This document shows, one piece after another, positions 23,077 through 34,434 of a DNA stretch of 64,000 nucleotides; position 1 is the first letter of the stretch, and each line of letters starts with the position of its first letter. This DNA is from Oscheius sp. JU75 (taxonomy: Eukaryota > Nematoda > Chromadorea > Rhabditida > Rhabditidae). The notes below the pieces were generated by a model. It did no database searches, had not been told where the DNA came from, and was given only the letters and a program-made list of their open reading frames with translations. Both the position numbers and the translations under genes were made by a program. The stretch spans positions 9,052,001 to 9,116,000 of the forward strand of contig JASJZC010000007.1 in assembly GCA_037178855.1 (NCBI GenBank). Reading direction: 5' to 3'.

Positions 23077-24842
23077 TTAACTTTGGGCGCTTGGACGCAA
23101 TAGCCGGACACTCGCTTGCTCCCTTACCAAATGAGATGTTTTAAAGTAATTATCCTGGCCACCACGGATCCTGCAAAGAAAACTGTCGTCTTTGCTCATA
23201 TCCCACAGTCGACTTTTAACGATCCATGAGTTAATCTCCTGAAATCTTTGTTGAGAGAAGCCTTTTTGACCAACATCTTGTTCTCCATAGATGCGTTCGT
23301 CTCTTTCGCATTCTTCGATTATGTAGTTGAGTTCTTTCTGATAATAGGCTCTTACTGTTTCATGCATTGACATTAGGTAGATAAGAATTATATTCATGCA
23401 GTACTCTTTCTTCCTGCTCCAATACAATGTGTATAGCCTCTCTGTCGAGAAATCAGTGAAATAAGAATTCTGAAACGGATCGTCATAAGTCGAACAGTGG
23501 AAAATACGGAGAGAGACAGAGAAACAGAATTTTGCAACAATTTAATGGTAACAAAGACGTCACCTCCATTGCTTGCTCCAAAGTTATAACACAATCCATG
23601 AGACAGCGTTTTGATGGATTTTTTTGCCAGGACCTCAATTCAAATGAAAGTGAGCACAGACGATTCTTACATTTCAAGCATTTCTTGAATTTCCGGATTC
23701 CAAATAAAATTGTTCATGCAGGGACGCATTCCTTCCGTAACTTTGTCGCAGAGCTCTGCTATTGTCCATTTTTTGTCGAAAGGCGACCTTGGGAACTTAA
23801 CTATTTTCAAAATGAATGCATACTGTCGGTAGAGTATCTCCCAAAATGTTATACCGATTGAATAAATGTCGCACTGACGCAAATCGAGTGTATCTACGTC
23901 GTTTACCGCGAACAATTCCGGCGCCCTGTACATGTAAGTTGCTCTTCTGTAAATGTATTTTTGCTATGCAATCGTTTGCTCAACCTGCCAGTAAATTTGG
24001 AGAGTTTCAAGTTTTTTGATAACCCAAAGTCTGCAATTTTTACGCATGTCCACGTAGAATCCAATAGCAAACTAAACATATAAGATAGCAATACATCACT
24101 CTGTCTCCCTGGCTTTCTGTCTTTCTGTCTCTCAGTATCTGTCTCTTTGTTTCTCTTTATCTCTCACTGTCTCTCTGTCTTGCCTACTTCGAAGGTTTCA
24201 AATCTAGATGAGCAATGTTCATCATATGTAAGTAGGCCACGCCATAAACTATTTGCAGCATCCAAAAGTAGGTCTGTTCACGTTTATAACGATAACCAGA
24301 GTAAATCGCTAAAAATAATGTATTGTTGGATCTCACCAAGCTACCATCGTCCAGGGTGCCGCCACCCATAAGCTCCATCACATATCCCTGATGCCGCAAT
24401 ATGGGAATATGGGGATTGAACCCCTCATACGTACCGAAGACCTCCACAAAATTCAGATGTTTTCCACTCTGAAGTAGAAATAAAGGAGAGGTAGGATCTA
24501 TACCAGGCTCAGGAGCTTTTCCACTTCCTTTCTCGAGTTCTCGTCATACTTGTTAAAGATTTTAACGCAAACCTGTCTAAAATATGCTTTGAACTTTTGC
24601 AGAATACAAACTCACCCTAAATCTGTCACTTTGGCTGTATAAATACAACCTTCTCCTCCTTGGGTCACGTAGAACAAGTCGGAAATGTTCTTCCCGAGCC
24701 GGAAGATAGATACAGGAGCGACAACACTGTCCTCATCTGATTGGAATGCTGGATTAACGACTTCTTGTCCATTACCACTACAAATTTGAACAGCATCATT
24801 GTTACGATCCGTCTCAGCGAATGACTTTTTTACTTGTTGCAT
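23077..24842 (-). CDS. TKL-like protein kinase, complete catalytic domain
   Basis: Eight exons close in phase to 456 codons: 24842-24616, 24576-24504, 24468-24345, 24308-24188, 24071-23985, 23946-23671, 23633-23564, 23469-23077. Kinase landmarks in order: glycine loop GGEGCIYTAKV, VCVKIF with the ATP Lys, GYVMELMGGGTLDD hinge, catalytic loop HLDLKPSN, KIADFGLSKN, YMYRAPELF, CDIYSIGITFWEIL and WQKNPSKR of subdomain XI. All catalytic residues are present, but the loop is HLD, not HRD, so it is a non-RD kinase. Wording is closest to TKL or receptor-interacting kinases. A 130-residue charged tail follows, without a named domain. TTACAG two bases before the ATG may be a trans-splice acceptor. Ankyrin-coding sequence flanks it on both sides, so it could belong to an ankyrin-kinase family or be one rearranged gene. 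Confidence 0.8.
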
Positions 24843-24959
24843 CTCTGTAACAGGTCGAAATCACGATACTTTGGTACTATACGGACACTATTTTCCAAAG
24901 GTCCATAACTCTAACTAAAAAATTGCAGATAACACCTAGTTTGTTAAACAGACAATTCA

Positions 24960-25500
24960 GGTATGGGTACACGGCGTGTTACGCGCATGCAAAAGGCGTC
25001 GCCACTTTTTCTCGCGCCAATTTCCTATTTCGAGAGCGGAACTTCAAAATTAGTTCTCCAGCCGCTTTTTAAATAAATGTAAGGTATACGGTACCCTGTG
25101 CCAAAACCGGTTTAAACCATGTTTTCTGTAGGACTTAAGAAAACGAGCGGCATTTGCGCCCGGTTTGAAAAAGTGGCGACGCGCATAACAGGCCGTGGGT
25201 AAACGGCGCGCTTTTTTCAAAGTGGTCCCACATCGAACTTCCCTGAATAGCTTGATTCGCATTTTTCTAAGATATTCATTTACTTTCTCGGTTTCTAAGT
25301 GTTTTCAAACGATTCAGGGCCAGATTCCACCATAGAAAAGTCTACTCCGACTGAAAAATTAGCGAGAAAAATGGAAAGAAAATGGCTGTACAATGGAAAA
25401 CAGCATTTCGTCAATTTCCTCCATTTTCCAATTTTTCTGTCAAAATAGACGGATCTAAGGTGATTGACGGTGAATCGATTGAGCATACTTAGAAATCGAT
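24960..25500. repeat. foldback repeat element
   Basis: GCGTCGCCACTTTTTC near 25000 recurs inverted as GAAAAAGTGGCGACGC near 25168, and the segment 25195-25250 (GTAAACGGCG, then GAACTTCCCTG) closely resembles the left end of the foldback element at 31.7 kb. A further imperfect inverted pair lies at 25340-25460. No coding potential. Confidence 0.55.
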
Positions 25501-25756
25501 GAAATGTATGTATAGCCCCGGAAAATGTAAATAAAGGTCATTCAGTGAAATTCGTTGCGGGACCCATTTGAAAAAAAGTGTTGTTTATCCGTTTACCATA
25601 ATTAGACTGTCCCTCTAAAAAAAACTTTCACTTCACAATTCAATGTTACTGTATCCTTAAGTTAATTTAAGAGAATTATATTCATGGAAATCGGTTAACG
25701 CACTTTAGGACCTTTGGAAAAGTGCGTCCATGTAGGTATCAAAGTACCAAAATCAT

Positions 25757-26527
25757 TACAGTCGAAAGTAGCACCATGTTCCAGAAGCAGCTTTACTATG
25801 TGCGACCATATAGGACAGCATAATGCAAAGGAGTGAAGTTAAACTCGCCCTCTTTGCCATTTGCATCGACTCCTTTATCAATCAGCGATTGGGCCAGTTC
25901 CTCATCTCTCTGACGGACGACAGTGTGAAGATCAGCAATGTCGGAGTTAGTGAACTTGCTGTCATCCGTTGTGTCCTCATTCTTAGCATCGTCTGTCTGG
26001 TTAACTACGTCCAACTGCAGTAACTTTACTGCAAACGTTCCCTCAGACGGTAGCTGTGGAAATCGAATCGAAACATAATCACCGCTCTTAAAACGTTCTC
26101 GAGGGACATGAAGGAGATCGTTATCATCGCTGTCGACGATAGCTCCGCTCTTAAAACGTTTTCTGGAATCTTTTCTAAGCAGACCCACTTTATCCACACT
26201 AATCATAAAAACTTTAAAGGCCTGTTGAACTTCTTGAGATTCACCGCTGATGAATTCCTTCAGTACAGGCCATTCCTTGTGTTTAATCAAGGTATCGACA
26301 ACTGCTCGTCGAGGGACAGGAAGGAGATCGCGAAAGACGGTGGGTTCCTGAAAAGGGGCAGCTATCAGGCGAAACAATTGAATGACCTTCAGATCAATGT
26401 ACCGTCGCTTTACAGACAATGTTACGTTAAGAAACTTTTCAAAAATCTGATACATACCATGGTAATGTCCGGCTTCTTCACTTCTTCGTGTAGAACAGAA
26501 GTCAGTGTTTTGACGTGGCTGATCAGT
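25757..26527 (-). CDS. ankyrin-containing protein with unknown N-terminal region, frame interrupted
   Basis: Exons begin at about 26527-26458 (HVKTLTSVLHEEVKKPDITM), then 26407 onward; a TTTTCAG near 26349 suggests a 42-nt intron that is open in frame. The protein reads FRDLLPVPRRAVVDTLIKHK, GDYVSIRFPQLPSEGTFAVK, an acidic linker (DDAKNEDTTDDSKF) and one ankyrin repeat, FTPLHYAVLYGR. Directly after GR the frame stops, but a shifted reading continues as IVKLLLEHGATFDC, exactly what an ankyrin repeat should say next, so a small indel or frameshift lies at about 25800. The segment between two RFKSG copies looks inserted. No family is recognised for the N-terminal region. Confidence 0.55.
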
Positions 26528-26739
26528 CTGAAACTATGGAATTGCAGACTCTGTCTCCTGTCGTTCTATCTTCCTGTAGGTAGATTTGACACTACATTGA
26601 AAAAAAGAATCTCCTTTCCATCGACTTATGGTATAAAGCTTAGACAGTTCTATTTTGTTTTCTGGCTTTCGACCTTTTTTACATATATAGTTTCTTTTAT
26701 TTACAATTAAAACAATGATTCCGGTACATTTGGTTCGTC

Positions 26740-27139
26740 AAACTTTACGGACTTCCAGTTACGAATATCTATAGGGAATAGGTCAGTATCAAAATAACAA
26801 AATCACTACAAGTTTACGTACCGCTTTTTTCGATCGATCTGTTTCCATGAAGAATCTAGAGCGGAGGAGTCTCTTGAGCAGGAGTGCGAAAACAATGATA
26901 AGAGACCCAAATAACAATTCATTGACTCGGTAAACATGACCATGTACCTGACTAAATGGGGGCATGTGTTGGCTCCGTGCCCTTCCTGAGAACATGCGTC
27001 TTCTTCTCCTCGTAATTTCGGAGCCTGGATCTAGAAAGTTTGCAGATCCTCCTACTTCTTCCCTTGGTTTCAGCCCAGCCTCGTAGGGAGAGAACCTTTC
27101 TCGGCTTCGCAGAAAATGAAAATTCGTGATCAGGTCCAT
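26740..27139 (-). CDS. small hypothetical protein, possible membrane segment
   Basis: One ORF from the ATG at 27139 runs to a GTACGT donor near 26821; a second exon after CCCTATAG at about 26772 closes it. The sequence is basic (ITRRRRRMFSGRARSQ) and then hydrophobic, ELLFGSLIIVFALLLKRLL, unless the GTACATGG near 26946 is used as a donor, which would splice the hydrophobic part out. TTTATT at 26696-26702 gives an AATAAA on this strand after the stop. No family recognised. Confidence 0.4.
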
Positions 27140-28800
27140 TATGATGAAATAATGGAAGGCTACCCTCTCAATGTCTACCTATGTATACCAATGTATACCA
27201 ACAAATAGGGTCTGGGTCAAAAAAAAAGTTTACATGCGCACTACGCGATTTATAATTATATAGTAAAACTAGGGTTAGGCGGATGTGCTGCTATTGGAGA
27301 CTTTTGGATGTTCTAAGGCGTCAGAACCATGCACTCTCGGGCTGCCCTCGCCGCTTGTTTCAGTCGAAATTAGCGAAAAGAACGTAAAAATACCTGTTCC
27401 TCGCATCGAAAATGTCATTAACGCACTTTTCTAATTTTGGCGGGAAATTCAAACGAAAAAATCATAATTTTCATTTTCAAATCGCTTTAGCTCGGCAGTG
27501 AGGGATAGGCGGTTGTTTCTGATATTATGGAGTTAACGACGTCTTACGGCAGCAGAACCATACACTCTCAAGCTGGTTGCCGTTCTCGCTGCTTATTTGA
27601 GTCAAAATTAGTCATAAACGGATGTAGAGATAAGCGGATAGGCTTTCTGATGTTCTTAGGCGATAGAACCATGCATCCTCGGGCTGGCTGCCTTTAGCAG
27701 CCGCCCTCCCTGTCTGTTTGTACCAAAGGTAGCGAAAGGTACGTAAAAATAACGGCTGATCACATCGAAAATTTCATTGAAACACTTTTGCGTAATTTTC
27801 AAATGATGGCGAGAAATTTAAACGTTAAAAATCAAAATTTCAATTTTCAAGGCGCTGTAATTTGACGATGGACTTTTTTTAACGAGTCTTGTTCAACTCC
27901 TTATTGTACTCGTCGAGCTCTACAACACTATACCACTCAGAACCTAATAGGTGGATTAAGCGGCAGCCGCCCTCGCTGTCTGTTTGAGTCAAAATTAGCG
28001 ATAGGCATAGGCGGAAATATGGATAAGTGGCTAAGAAATGGCGTTTGTTCGAAAAATTAGTTTCTGATCATTCACCCTCAGGCTGGCTCGCTGTCTGTTT
28101 ATATCAATAGTAGCGAAAAAAATATACGTAAGTACTTGCCTGTCGCAACGAAAATGTCATTGACGCGCTTTTGCGTACTTTAAGAATTTTGGCGGGAAAT
28201 TTAAACGAAAAAGTCAAAATTTTGATTTACAAATCGCTGTAGCTCGGCAACGAATAATTAATTTTCGGATCTTTGTTGAACTCGTTATTGTACTCGTTGA
28301 GCTCTACAAGATTATACCACTCAGAACCCGAAATCCGATCATTTTTCCCCCCGATTTTTTGGCAAGTTTCGCCCGTACCGCTTCGGCAAATGAGTATTTT
28401 CGGGTATTATTAGTATGTATCGATAACACTCGTTGAGTACTATCTACATATACCATCTATAAGGTTTGACTAGGGTTAGGCGGATGTGCTGCTATTGGAG
28501 ACGTTTGGATGTTCTAAGGCGTCAGAACCATGCACCCTCGGGCTGCCCTCGCCGCTTGTTTCGGAGGAACTCTAATATGGAATGGTCTACTCTCAGAAAC
28601 GCTCTAGTCGATAATAATAGACTTGATTAAGCGAATAAATAAATAGTAAATAGGAGAGGGATAAGCGGTAGATTCTGCTATTGAGGAGTTTTCGACGTTC
28701 CAAGGCGGCAGAACCATACTCTCGGGTTGGCTGCCCTCCTCGCTGCTTATCTAGTTTAAAATGTCCTCGCGTCTCTGTCTGTCTGTCTGAAGCCAATATT

Positions 28801-28843
28801 GCCAATTAGTGTGCACTATTTTGTGCGCACACTAATTGTTGGC
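28801..28843. repeat. small perfect-arm hairpin
   Basis: CAATTAGTGTGC at 28803-28814 and its exact complement GCACACTAATTG at 28827-28838 enclose a 12-base loop. A (CTGT)n-like tract adjoins at 28774-28788. Confidence 0.65.
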
Positions 28844-29222
28844 AAGTCAAGTCAGTTCGGGAGATACCTTCTTTGAGAGAACGTTGCTTCTGTCATGGTA
28901 GCTCGACTGGCGGGGAAAATGCGAACAGGGCGAAGTGAGAGAGAAGGACCAGGACAGGCTGACAGAAGGGAGTAGAAACCGGGCAAAGTTCAAAGGTATC
29001 AGAGGGTATAACTGTCATTGGGTCCCCTAGGGACGATAGCAATACTTGGACAGGGTTGAGAAATCGGAAAAATGGGTTCAAGGAGTGAAAGGGAAGTGGG
29101 TTTGAGGGATAGAAAGTCGAGTCAAAGAGTGGGAAGTGGGTTTCACTGATTAGAAATGCTCATTGGCAATCGTTTTTGCTGGGGAAAGGACAAGGTAGAT
29201 ATGCCTCAAGGTGCGCAACAAG

Positions 29223-29255
29223 TTAGGCTACCGCCCCGAAGGGGCGGCGGCCTAA
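29223..29255. repeat. GC-rich hairpin
   Basis: Two 15-base arms, 29223-29237 and 29241-29255, pair at 13 of 15 positions around a 3-base loop (CCGCCCC / GGGGCGG core). It stands out in the AT-richer surroundings and lies at the left side of the last repeat copy. Confidence 0.6.
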
Positions 29256-29726
29256 TTTGTTTGAGTCAAATTTAGCGATAGGGATAGGGGGATTTAGGGA
29301 TAACTGGATAGCGATAAGCGTTTGTTTGTTAAATTATAGTTTCTGATGATCAATCAAAGAGTCAAATTTAAGGAGAGGGTTTTTTTAATGATACTTTTGA
29401 GACTTTCTGATATTCTTAGGCGAGAGAACCAGAACCATACATCCTCGGGCTGGCTGCCTTCGGCTGCTGCCCTCGCTGTCTTTTCGCATGAAAAGTAGCT
29501 AAATATACGTAAAAATAATCGGTCGTCGCAACGAAAATGTCATTGACGCGCTTTTGCGTACTTTTCGAATTTCGGCAGGGAATTCAAACGAAAAAGTCAA
29601 ATTTTGATTTACAAATCGCTGTAGCTCTTCAACGAATACTTTATTTTCGGATTTTTAGTGAACTTGTTAATGTACTCGTTGAGCTCTACAAGATTATACT
29701 ACTCAGAACGCGAAATTCGGTTATTT

Positions 29727-29744
29727 CCCCCCCCCCCCCCCCCC
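29727..29744. repeat. poly-C run of 18
   Basis: Eighteen consecutive C residues inside the last repeat copy; the equivalent place in the copy at 28345 has about six C. Confidence 0.9.
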
Positions 29745-29930
29745 GATTTTTTGGGAAGTTTCGCCCGTACCGCTTCGGCAAGTAAGTATTTTCGGGTATT
29801 ATTAGTATGTATCGATAACACTCGTTGAGTACTATCTACATATACCATCCATAGGGCCTGAGTCGAAAAAAAAGTTTCGTTACACTACGCGATTTATAAT
29901 TATATAGTAAATTAGAGAAAGAAAAATAGC

Positions 29931-30821
29931 TTGTCAGAGTTTTTGGGTATTAGTGTTGTCATGCAATTGTGCGGACACCATGAAAGACGGACGGATAAAG
30001 GTGTCTCCGACGCCTTCGCCGTTCTTTTGCTATCAGTTTACATTGGCGGCGCTGCTTCGTAGTTACAGGAATCTCCCAGTGGCTTCACCGTGAGAAGAGC
30101 CAGGTTCTATAGCGCACCCAAAGTTGACTTGTCAACCAATTTAGGCAATAACTGTTTTTGAACAACAAAACTTCTGGTCAACTAATTGGCTCGCTTCTGT
30201 TTCGTGGCCACGGACAAACAAACAAACAAACAGACAGACAGTGTCCTCCACAGAAACCATCGCGCTTTAGATAGTAGAGATAAAGAAGCAAGTTATTCAG
30301 AGTCCAGTACTTCAAGGAGATGTCTTCGTCTGAATCGCGAATCGCGACTTTGCAGAACATCATTTAGCGGTTAGAGCGAATCTTTAACGTGAATAACTTG
30401 GCTTAAACTCAAGACGAAGCAGAACAATAAGGCGTTCTCGTTTAATCCGATTTTTTTTAATTCGGAAAGAAAGAGCCAGCAAAATGTGTGAGTACAAGTG
30501 TAGTTTTTGGCTTCTATCACGCTGCCAAGTCATTTCCGTTATCCTGTCAGTCTCTCCTGCTACTTTTGTCAACGTTCCAGCCTCATTTTATCTAGAACGT
30601 TTACATTAGGGCTCTAGAAGTTTTGATCAGCTTCAATGCGTTTTCAGCCTGGGAACAAATCTTCGTTCCTGGAAATGAATAGACACATTCTTTCACTGTA
30701 AGAGTAGATAAGAAAATACACGAGACTACAGAGTTAGTATTCACAGTTTCATTGGTAAAATAAAGTAATGTGTAGTGCGGTTGACCGGCATCAGACTAAC
30801 ACGGGGAAGAACGTAGTAAGT
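29931..30821. other. no gene seen
   Basis: Short ORFs on both strands lack domains and splice support. A (CAAA)n/(CAGA)n tract is at 30217-30240. The right end should hold the 3' UTR of the coiled-coil gene. Confidence 0.5.
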
Positions 30822-33558
30822 TTAAGTGCTGTCGGACTGGAGACGACGAAGTTGCGATTCCATCACCTGTTCCAGGTATCCAATTTTATGTTCTTTTTCG
30901 GCAATCAGACGGTTTCCTTCGATGTGGTCCTAGAAAAGCTTTAAACGTGAATAGGTAGAGTCGTACCTCTCGGAGGACATTAATGATCTCATCACGATTC
31001 TTGACTTCCTCTTCCAGCGATCCAACCTTCGACTCCAGGCTCTTAATCTGGTCGTTGTTCATTCTCAGCTGCTCGGCAGCTCCTCTCTCATCATAGAGAA
31101 CAGGACCTGGAATGGATGCTAGAGCACGCTATTCAACATACTAGACAGTCCCGACCGTCGCCTACGCAAAACATGGTGGCCATTTTTAAGGGTCCCTGTA
31201 AGGAAATCATCAGATTCAGTATGCAAGCGGACTGTTGGAGAAGGTTAGTGTGAGCCATGCAGTGACTTACGTCCTTGCTGAACGGCGTTCAGCTGCTCTT
31301 CCACAATGGTTCTCAGCTCCCTCTCTTGCAGGTACTTGGCACACATCTCGTCCAGCTGGTCACTGAAAGAAGATGTGATTCTTTTGCGCATTCTGCTACT
31401 ATTTACTTTATTCTATTCAGGATGACTCTACTCTGTATTATACAGTGACAGGGTCTAAATGACCAATACAAACATGGGAATTGCTAAGCGGCAAATAAGA
31501 GGCTAACGAAGAAGAGAACCATTCGAGTCGGTTTTTCGAACGGGAGTTAGAGAACTAGGTATAGGGAGACAGAAAGAGCTGTAGGAAACCACTAAAGTGT
31601 AAAAATACTGTGCGGATTTCAGTAAGAGAGAGTGTCGCAGAATGAGCTGACAGACAGAGTCATCTTAAAGGGACGGTGACATTGCGGGTGCATGGGTGCA
31701 CGGCGGAACGCCTTTTCAAATAGGGTCCCGCGATGAACTTCCCTGGAAATCACTCTTCCGCATTTTTTGGTGCTTTACACACATTTTCATGACTCCTAAA
31801 TGTGTTAATCGGCTTAGCGCCAATAACTACACTACACTAGAAGCGTCTACTTCGACGTCAAAAATGGCGAGAATAATGAAGAAAATTGAGGAAAGGACGT
31901 TCTACTTCAGTTTTTCTTTTTCTTCTTCATTATTCTCGCCATTTTTGACGTCGACGTAGACGTTTTTAGGGTAGTTTTTGGCGCTGAGTCGATTAACACA
32001 TTTAGGAGACAGGAAAATGTGTGTAAAGCACCAAAAAACGCGGAAGATTGATTTTCAGGGAAGTTGGTCGCGATTTGAAACGCATTCGACCGTCTACTAT
32101 CCATAATGACAGCGTTCCTTTAAAATATACATGTTTTTTTAATTCCTAGATGAAAAGTACACGTAGTTTGAGGTAGGAAACAAGCCCAGTCAGGTAGCCA
32201 CGATCACAGAATCTAACTTCCCCCTTGCACTAAGACGATAGACCTCAAAGCATCCTACCTTTACAATTGGCAAAGCGTGCTTGTCTGTGACACATGTCAA
32301 CTCTAATCTGAAACAACACTTAACAATGTTTGGTATGGCCTTTCCTGTCAAGTATTATCCTATATTACAGTTGACAAGACAAGCCAGGACAGTTCGAGTT
32401 ACAAAATTAGCATTGACAGTGTGATTATGCGACTGGTCCTTATACAAGAGGACAAAGCCTAGTCTACGTTTTGAACTGTGGAAGATAGTCAAACTCTTAT
32501 AAATAAAGTGAACAAAAACTTACTTCAGATATTTGCGGCTGCCCTGAATCTCGTCAATGATAGAACGAGCAGCGTCCAGTTCAAATTTCAGAGAGTTGAG
32601 AGAATTCTCCTTTGAGTCCAACTAAAAACCTTCAGTATGCCAGAGAAAATTGCTCACCTCCTTCTCCTTTTTCAAATCTTCCTCCTTCTTGGTTTTTTCA
32701 GTATGGACCAGTGAGAATTCTTCCAGCGAACGAATCTTACGATTTTTCTCGGTAAGTTCCTTCTGCAGTTCTTCAACAACTTTCTTGAGTCCATCCAGCT
32801 GAGACAGTTCCTCGGTCATCTTTTCAATTTTCTGAATGCTGGAAACAAGGAGTTCCTTGGTCTCAGCCTGAGAAGCTAGCACACTGTTCAGTGTGTCATT
32901 AGAGTTCCATGACTCAATTGTATTCTCACTTTGAGGCTCACCTGAAAGACCCAACTGTAAAAAAAGACTTCATTGTACCTTGGAGACTCTGCAAGACAGA
33001 GCCACCATCAAGAAGAGGAGTCTCCTGAACGGCATTTCTACTGGGAAGCGTCTTTTCGGTCTTTTCAGCTTCCAGGGCCTCTTCAGGTGCCTCGATCGTT
33101 GCCATGTTGATGCTCATGTGCCCGTTCAAGGTGATACTCTGCTGGATACTCCATTGTCCGACATTATCCTCGTGAGCTTCTGAAAAAATCGATATTTGCT
33201 GACTGATAACAGCTCTCATTCCCTAATTTCTCATTACTCATTGAATCGAAATTATTTTCTTTGATCTTATTTTTTCTAAATAACAAATTTCCTCTGTGTA
33301 TTCGATATTACCGAGCCGTTTTCCATCAATATTTTTACATTAAGTATGAATATAAATTGAGCACCTTCAAAAGAGTTCAAAGTAAGAGGGCAAAATAGCG
33401 CTTATTTGGCACTATTCATAAATTTGAAATAGGTAAAACTCACCCTTATTCTCACTGAAAGGAACATTAGGCTCGATAATCTCGAAATCGCCTCCAATCA
33501 AGCTGTCATCTCTACCCAAATGATCCACCAGAGTTCTTCCGTTTGCCAAGGATGTCAT
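30822..33558 (-). CDS. coiled-coil protein, function unknown, complete
   Basis: Seven exons close in phase to 345 codons: 33558-33444, 33179-32979, 32941-32658, 32621-32524, 31362-31271, 31106-30967, 30929-30822. The N-terminal third is acidic and probably unstructured (DSLIGGDFEIIEPNVPFSEN; an early acidic aromatic cluster). From about residue 125 to the end the sequence is almost continuous heptad-type coiled coil: KKVVEELQKELTEKNRKIRS, KFELDAARSIIDEIQG, ERELRTIVEEQLNAVQQG, SLESKVGSLEEEVKNRDE, and it ends LEQVMESQLRRLQSDST. No catalytic domain. TTTTCAG touches the ATG, fitting trans-splicing. Intron 4 (about 1.2 kb) carries a foldback element. An adaptor or scaffold role is only an inference from structure. 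Confidence 0.85.
31710..32095. repeat. large imperfect foldback (inverted repeat) element in an intron
   Basis: Left arm about 31710-31910 and right arm about 31920-32095 are inverted copies with small differences. Matching pairs include TTTGGTGCTTTACACACATT with AATGTGTGTAAAGCACCAAA, TCAAAAATGGCGAGAATAAT with its complement, and the outer CTTCCCTGG/CAGGGAAG. Arm ends resemble the element at 25.2 kb. No ORF. The shape is that of a foldback or MITE-like nonautonomous element. Confidence 0.8.
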
Positions 33559-33565
33559 CTGAAAA

Positions 33566-34419
33566 GAAATGAACATTGAGTGAAAGTTCAAGCGACTGAA
33601 AGAATGTCTGGAAGAAGAGGCGAGAATGGCCGGGAAGGCCGCTCAGCTGATTGCGAAAGGTGCCTGGGAGAGAAAGAGGGTGAGTCAGGTCATGGAACTT
33701 GATCGCCTGATAGCGCCGAAAACACACAAAACGTCAAATAATTTTGAAATTTTAAAAGTTTTAGAAATGCTGTCTATTCAACAGTACATTTTCTAAGCTT
33801 GCAGGATGAACAATGAAAGTTTCAGAGGGTGAATAGTGTAAATTGCGAAAGACAAGGGTACAACTTAACCGTCTATCTGAAGAAAAGACAAAAAGTGGGA
33901 TCTCGAAGATTCGTATAGTGACTACCAGGCAGAAAAACACTTGGTGATAGCAAACAAGTAAACAGAGGAAGAAGACTGGAACAGTGCTCTACAGATAAAG
34001 ACGGCAGTTCACTTGAGAAGAATCAAATAATAACAAAAGGGAATCGATTAGAGTGGTGAATAGTGACACTGCCGTTTTCGAAATGGCTGGAGAACCGGCT
34101 GATTATACCAAGTCGAACTTGATAGGGATGTAAACACGCGCCAATTGGAAAAACCTTTGTAAACAAGGGAAGAGGTCAGTGCTTTGCGCGTTTCTTTCAA
34201 TTTGGTCACTTTTTACTCAAATTATGTCTCGATATTCCATCTTAAACGTTTCGCCAAGTGGTTTGCTGTTCCTTAATCTAGTTCAATGACAGATTCAAAA
34301 TTCCGGGATTCTGTTGGCCCTTAAAACACAACCCTGCTGCTTTCTGTATAAAAATCGTTTCTGTAGAGTTTTAAGCTAATTTTCCCATCCAGAAAAAACT
34401 TCGGGTTGCAATGATTCCG
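33566..34419. other. divergent intergenic region, no gene seen
   Basis: Space between the divergently transcribed coiled-coil gene and HP1 gene. No supported ORF; both promoters should lie here. Confidence 0.55.
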
Positions 34420-34434
34420 TTTGCAGAACACACA

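Larger units (their letters stand above)
27180..29930. repeat. block of degenerate noncoding repeats
   Basis: Several shared blocks recur in direct orientation. TAGGGTTAGGCGGATGTGCTG occurs at 27262 and 28472 followed by about 95 nearly identical bases. The stretch beginning AACGAAAATGTCATTGACGC is at 28157 and 29532 with over 100 similar bases and in diverged form at 27405 and 27765. GTATTATTAGTATGTATCGA is at 28402 and 29797. CACTACGCGATTTATAATTA is at 27240 and 29883, near the two borders. Long ORFs are absent. The arrangement suggests three or four decayed copies of one element; the family is unknown to me. Confidence 0.8.

Noticed and set aside
26789-27139. RFSPYEAGLKP resembling mitochondrial ND3 (SPYECGFDP)
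   Set aside because: The following ND3 motifs are absent and the rest is basic; taken as chance.
27180-29930. CRISPR-like repeats
   Set aside because: Shared blocks are long, diverged and irregularly spaced; there is no short-repeat/spacer pattern.
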